Below, piece after piece: positions 60,706-64,000 of a DNA stretch of 64,000 nt (positions within the stretch are counted from its first letter, which is position 1; each line of letters opens with the position of its first letter). Position numbers and translations under genes: made by a program. Source of the stretch: Pseudomonadota bacterium. Its GTDB lineage: Bacteria > Desulfobacterota > Desulfobulbia > Desulfobulbales > Desulfocapsaceae. The notes beneath the pieces are model-generated. The model had not been told where the DNA came from. It saw nothing but the letters and a program-made list of their open reading frames with translations, and ran no database searches. The stretch covers positions 1 to 64,000 of the forward strand of contig JAEYNP010000017.1 of the NCBI GenBank assembly GCA_023412495.1. The letters run 5' to 3'.

Positions 60706-60734
60706 TTGACAAGAAAAAATCGGCTACTTATTGT
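60706..60734 (+). promoter_or_regulatory. Possible sigma-70 promoter of grpE-dnaK
   Basis: TTGACA (60706-60711) and TATTGT (60729-60734) are 17 bases apart, about 100 bases before grpE. The -10 is weak. No CIRCE element was recognised, nor a convincing sigma-32 box pair. Confidence 0.4.
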
Positions 60735-60836
60735 TGCCAACAAGTTTGGGTTTGGCCTATCCGAGGAGCGCCGACGGGGGTGTTTTTTCCTCGGTAAGCG
60801 ATGAATATTAATGAGAAAAATTGAAGGGAGGGAGAG

Positions 60837-61454
60837 GTGAGCGAGGAGAAATTGAGCGAAGAGCTTCAGGCGGAGCCGGAAGCTGCAATCGAGGTCGATG
60901 ACGCCTCCGAGACCCCCGAGCCGGCAGCAGAGGAGACCGAACAGGCAGGAGAAGAGGCGCGCGACCTGACCAAGGAACTCAGTGAGGCCAAGGAGGAAGT
61001 GGCCAGTCTTCGCGACAGGCTGCTGCGTCTGGCAGCAGATACCGAGAATTTCAAAAAGCGGGCCGAGCGCGAGCGGCTGACCGGTCTGAAATACGCCGGC
61101 GAGTCGATCTTCCGCGAAATTCTGCCCGTGGTCGACAACCTGGAGAGGGCGGTCGAGCAGGGGACGCAGGGCGGCGCGGAGACGGAGAAGAGTGCGCAGG
61201 CCCTCCACGAAGGAGTGCAGCTGACGCTCAAGAGCCTCCTGACCATCCTGGAGAAGTTTGAGGTGAAGCCGATAGACAGTGTCGGCAAACCCTTTGATCC
61301 GCAGCACCAGGATGCGATGACCATGGAAGGGAGCGACACCGTGCCTGCCAACCACGTACTGAGAGAGTTCCAAAAGGGATATTACTACAAGGATCGGTTA
61401 TTAAGAGCCGCGAAAGTCGTGGTTTCCTCCGGGAAAAACGAGGCAAAATCCTAA
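60837..61454 (+). CDS. grpE: Nucleotide exchange factor GrpE
   Basis: The 205-residue protein releases ADP from DnaK. After a charged, disordered N-terminus comes the long dimer-forming helix (LTKELSEAKEEVASLRDRLL...FKKRAERERL), then the four-helix bundle and the beta wing ending MTMEGSDTVPANHVLREFQKGYYYKDRLLRAAKVVVS, a GrpE signature. The start is GTG at 60837 with GGGAGGGAGAG just upstream. dnaK follows after 157 bases. Confidence 0.95.
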   Translation: MSEEKLSEELQAEPEAAIEVDDASETPEPAAEETEQAGEEARDLTKELSEAKEEVASLRDRLLRLAADTENFKKRAERERLTGLKYAGESIFREILPVVDNLERAVEQGTQGGAETEKSAQALHEGVQLTLKSLLTILEKFEVKPIDSVGKPFDPQHQDAMTMEGSDTVPANHVLREFQKGYYYKDRLLRAAKVVVSSGKNEAKS

Positions 61455-61507
61455 GAATATCAAGATCGGCAACAAAACTGTATCCCTTGACAAAGAAGGG
61501 AGAATGA

Positions 61508-61542
61508 CAACCTTTAAGAAGGTTGCTACTACCGCGGGGTAG
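61508..61542 (+). promoter_or_regulatory. Two small hairpins in the grpE-dnaK spacer
   Basis: CAACCTT/AAGGTTG (61508-61525, TAAG loop) and CTACC/GGTAG (61529-61542, GCGG loop) are adjacent. They lie 70 to 105 bases before the dnaK start and could affect mRNA stability or temperature response. This is inference only. Confidence 0.4.
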
Positions 61543-61611
61543 GGTAATCAGATAAATGAATTTGCAGGACGGATAGATTCATCCGAAGCGAACGATTCAA
61601 GGAGAGAGAAG

Positions 61612-63516
61612 ATGGGTAAAATTATCGGAATTGACTTGGGTACCACCAACTCATGTGTGGCGATCATGGAAGGGGGCGACCCCAAGGTAATCGCCAATGC
61701 TGAAGGCAATAGGACGACTCCCTCGGTCGTGGCCTTCACCGACAGTGACGAACGGTTGGTAGGGCAGGTAGCCAAACGTCAGGCGGTCACCAACCCGACC
61801 CGGACGCTGTATGCGATTAAGCGCCTCATCGGGAGGAAGTTTTCCGATTCGGAAGTGAAAAAATCTATCGAGATCAGCCCGTTCAAGATCGTCGAGGGTC
61901 CCCATGGCAGTGTCTCGGTAGACGTGAACGGCAAGAGTTACCGGCCGGCCGAGATCTCGGCGATGGTCCTCGCCAAGATGAAGCAGACCGCCGAGGAATA
62001 CCTGGGCGAGGAAGTCACCGATGCGGTCGTCACCGTGCCTGCCTACTTCAACGACTCCCAGCGTCAGGCCACCAAGGACGCCGGCAAGATCGCGGGACTG
62101 AACGTGCTGCGGATCATCAATGAGCCGACCGCCGCGTCGCTCGCCTACGGCCTCGATAAGAAGAGGGAAGAGAAGATCGCGGTCTACGACCTGGGTGGCG
62201 GTACCTTCGATATCTCTATTCTGGAGATCGGCGACGGTGTTTTCGAGGTGAAATCCACCAACGGCGACACCTTCCTCGGCGGCGAAGACTTCGACATGCG
62301 GATCGTCAACTGGCTGGCCGATGAGTTCAAGCGCCAGCAGGGCATCGACCTGCGCAACGACAAGATGGCGCTGCAGCGTCTGAAGGAAGAGGCGGAGAAG
62401 GCCAAGATGGAACTCTCCTCCACCAAGGAGACCGACATCAACCTGCCCTTCATCACCGCCGACGCCTCAGGTCCGAAGCATCTGAATATCAAGCTGAGCC
62501 GGGCAAAACTGGAGAGCCTGGTCGAGGATCTGGTCGAGCGTACCGTCGGGCCCTGCCGCACCGCCTTGAAAGATGCCGGTCTTTCCGCCTCCGAGATCGA
62601 CGAGGTCATTTTGGTCGGCGGTATGACCCGTATGCCGCTGGTACAGCAGAAGGTCAAGGAGATCTTCGGCAAGGACCCCCACAAGGGCGTCAATCCGGAC
62701 GAGGTCGTGGCCATCGGCGCGGCCATCCAGGGCGGAGTGCTGCAGGGCGATGTCAAGGATGTCCTGCTGCTCGACGTCACGCCGCTGTCCCTCGGCATCG
62801 AGACCCTCGGCGGTGTTACCACCAAACTGATCGAGAAGAACACTACGGTGCCTACCAAGAAAAGCCAGATCTTCTCCACCGCCGCCGACAATCAGCCGGC
62901 TGTGTCCATCCACGTCCTGCAGGGCGAGAGGGAGATGGCCATGGACAACAAGACCATCGGCCGCTTCGAGCTCACTGACATTCCGCCGGCGCCGCGAGGC
63001 GTGCCGCAGATCGAGGTAACCTTCGATCTTGACGCCAACGGTATCCTCCATGTAGGAGCCAAGGATCTGGGCACCGGCAAGGAACAATCCATCCGGATCA
63101 CCGCCTCCTCAGGTCTGACCAAGGAGGAGATCGAGCGGATGACCAAGGATGCCGAACTCCATGCAGAGGAGGACAAGCGGCGCAAGGAACTGGTCGAGAC
63201 CCGCAACCAGGCGGACGCCATGGTCCATGCCACCGAGAAGAGTCTGAAGGATCTGGGAGATAAGGTGGATGCTGAAACCCGCGGCAATGTTGAGAAGGAG
63301 ATCGCCAATGTGAAGAAGGTGAAGGACGGAGACGATGTTTCGGCCATCAGGTCGGCGGTCGAAGCTCTCACCCAAGCCTCCCATAAACTGGCCGAACTCA
63401 TGTATCAGCAGGCCTCCAAGGAAAATCCCGAGGCCGGCGGCACCGCGGGGGGTGGCAAGGGCAAGAAGAAGGACGACGATGATGTGGTAGACGCCGACTT
63501 CGAAGAAGTCAAATAA
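61612..63516 (+). CDS. dnaK: Molecular chaperone DnaK (Hsp70)
   Basis: The 634-residue Hsp70 has the ATPase signatures [27 protein letters not shown] and [14 protein letters not shown], the linker [18 protein letters not shown], the substrate-binding domain and the acidic C-terminal tail ending [13 protein letters not shown]. It folds and protects proteins with GrpE and DnaJ. The start has AAGGAGAGAGAAG upstream. dnaJ is not next to it; trpS follows instead. Confidence 0.97.
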   Translation: MGKIIGIDLGTTNSCVAIMEGGDPKVIANAEGNRTTPSVVAFTDSDERLVGQVAKRQAVTNPTRTLYAIKRLIGRKFSDSEVKKSIEISPFKIVEGPHGSVSVDVNGKSYRPAEISAMVLAKMKQTAEEYLGEEVTDAVVTVPAYFNDSQRQATKDAGKIAGLNVLRIINEPTAASLAYGLDKKREEKIAVYDLGGGTFDISILEIGDGVFEVKSTNGDTFLGGEDFDMRIVNWLADEFKRQQGIDLRNDKMALQRLKEEAEKAKMELSSTKETDINLPFITADASGPKHLNIKLSRAKLESLVEDLVERTVGPCRTALKDAGLSASEIDEVILVGGMTRMPLVQQKVKEIFGKDPHKGVNPDEVVAIGAAIQGGVLQGDVKDVLLLDVTPLSLGIETLGGVTTKLIEKNTTVPTKKSQIFSTAADNQPAVSIHVLQGEREMAMDNKTIGRFELTDIPPAPRGVPQIEVTFDLDANGILHVGAKDLGTGKEQSIRITASSGLTKEEIERMTKDAELHAEEDKRRKELVETRNQADAMVHATEKSLKDLGDKVDAETRGNVEKEIANVKKVKDGDDVSAIRSAVEALTQASHKLAELMYQQASKENPEAGGTAGGGKGKKKDDDDVVDADFEEVK

Positions 63517-63522
63517 CGAGAA

Positions 63523-63590
63523 TGAGTGATGAGTGCTGAGTACTATGTGCTGAGGATTATTACTCAGTACTCATAACTCAGTACTCAAAA
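63523..63590. repeat. TGAGTACTCA-type repeats after dnaK
   Basis: GAGTGCTGAGTA (63531-63542) is nearly complementary to TACTCAGTACTC (63561-63572), and ACTCAGTACTCA is repeated at 63562-63573 and 63576-63587. The sequence can fold into a long hairpin. It is similar in flavour to the CTCAGT repeat at the start of the window. Confidence 0.65.
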
Positions 63591-63630
63591 ATGGTTACAC
63601 CGAGGCCGGAAGAGCCTCTTTACATAGATC

Positions 63631-63670
63631 GGGAGCAGGGGAACACGGTTTCCCCTCTCCCTTTTTTTTT
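63631..63670 (+). terminator. Rho-independent terminator of grpE-dnaK
   Basis: GGGAGCAGGGGAA pairs with TTCCCCTCTCCC with one bulged base, followed by nine T residues (63662-63670). A smaller hairpin, GAGGC/GCCTC (63602-63618), lies just before it. It separates dnaK from trpS. Confidence 0.85.
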
Positions 63671-63745
63671 ATTTTTACAGTAAGGTAGCGGTCCGGAACA
63701 CATCTCGTTCAATCAATCATTCATCCACCAAATTGCAGGAATGTC

Positions 63746-64000
63746 ATGAAAATCTTATCAGGAATCCAACCTTCGGGGCAACTTCATATCGGCAATTATT
63801 TCGGTATGATGCAGACCATGATCGCCAATATGGAGAACTCGGAGCTCTATGTCTTCATCGTCGATCTGCACGCCCTCACCACGGTCCGCGAACGAGAAAA
63901 GCTGGCAGGCGGCACTTTGGAGGCGGCCGCCGACTTCATTGCTCTCGGCCTCGATCCCGATAAGTGCATCTTTTGGGTGCAGTCCGACGTCCCGGAGGTG
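63746..64000 (+). CDS. trpS: Tryptophan--tRNA ligase, N-terminal part
   Basis: The first 85 residues of TrpRS are present, and the gene runs off the window. It starts MKILSGIQPSGQLHIGNYFG, containing the TrpRS form of the class I HIGH motif (HIGN), then IVDLHALTT and LGLDPDKCIFWVQSDVPE, all characteristic. It charges tRNA-Trp with tryptophan. GCAGGA lies about five bases before the ATG. It follows the dnaK terminator, so it has its own promoter. Confidence 0.95.
   Translation, partial: MKILSGIQPSGQLHIGNYFGMMQTMIANMENSELYVFIVDLHALTTVREREKLAGGTLEAAADFIALGLDPDKCIFWVQSDVPEV

Overview
The window reads as chromosome of a Gram-negative bacterium with an outer membrane (tamA-tamB, lipoproteins, signal peptides) and a fairly GC-rich genome. 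The best guess is an anaerobic or facultative member of the Desulfobacterota (former Deltaproteobacteria). The clues are two B12-binding radical SAM proteins, a dicluster ferredoxin with a winged-helix N-terminus, an asparaginase-domain fragment of the short type, a sensor-like protein ending in the PICASCKR/CPEC motif, a NtrC-type regulator, and many short intergenic palindromes. This is inference from gene flavour, and the genus cannot be named. No rRNA, tRNA, CRISPR array, phage or transposase gene was seen.

Layout. 0-9.7 kb: a DEAD-box helicase with a co-directional YprB-like exonuclease, a flavin reductase-fold protein, ArfB, a membrane-anchored trypsin-like protease with an unusual helical insertion, an HI0933-family flavoprotein, an FKBP-type isomerase, a family-4 glycosyltransferase and an EamA permease. 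9.9-15.3 kb: a NarX/NarL-like two-component pair, then small exported proteins (Asp-repeat and Gly-tailed), one of them split by a frameshift, and a lower-GC gene without a proper start. 15.3-28.2 kb: housekeeping and accessory singletons (radical SAM proteins, Tim44-like, pdxH, hydrolase, rtcB, lipoproteins, sixA, alkB, TPR, YiiX-like, ferredoxin). 28.2-34.96 kb: potABCD, a LysR regulator, and a LysE / 56-aa protein / thiamine diphosphokinase run. 35.4-37.1 kb: an AT-richer patch with a K+ channel and a DUF3124 protein. 37.5-44.9 kb: ion and stress genes (CBS and HPP genes overlapping by 4 nt, K+/H+ antiporter, double Usp, Zn/Cd P-type ATPase with a readable promoter-operator). 45-50.9 kb: MocR regulator, a 74-aa protein and thiBPQ. 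51-58.1 kb: rlmD, tamA, tamB. 58.2-64 kb: GNAT, an asparaginase remnant, an orphan sigma-54 activator, grpE, dnaK and the start of trpS.

How the parts work together: clear operons are helicase-exonuclease, kinase-regulator (overlapping), potABCD (potA/potB and potC/potD overlap by 17-23 nt, potB/potC by 4), thiB-thiP-thiQ, CBS-HPP, tamA-tamB (TGATG) and grpE-dnaK. Two regulatory regions can be read almost base by base: an ArsR/SmtB-like operator just downstream of the zntA -10, and TGATAC/GTATCA repeats overlapping the mocR promoter.

Most noteworthy: (1) a palindromic repeat family with core GATAAGTACCTTCACGAAAT at four intergenic places; (2) an exported-protein gene broken by a frameshift in a GCGCGCGC run, facing another exported gene with the same kind of Gly tail; (3) a protease with a coiled coil of about 80 residues between catalytic His and Asp; (4) a start-less asparaginase fragment lacking the catalytic N-terminus; (5) a 56-aa gene between a LysE exporter and thiamine diphosphokinase. 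I did not find one large unmistakably new system; these are separate leads.
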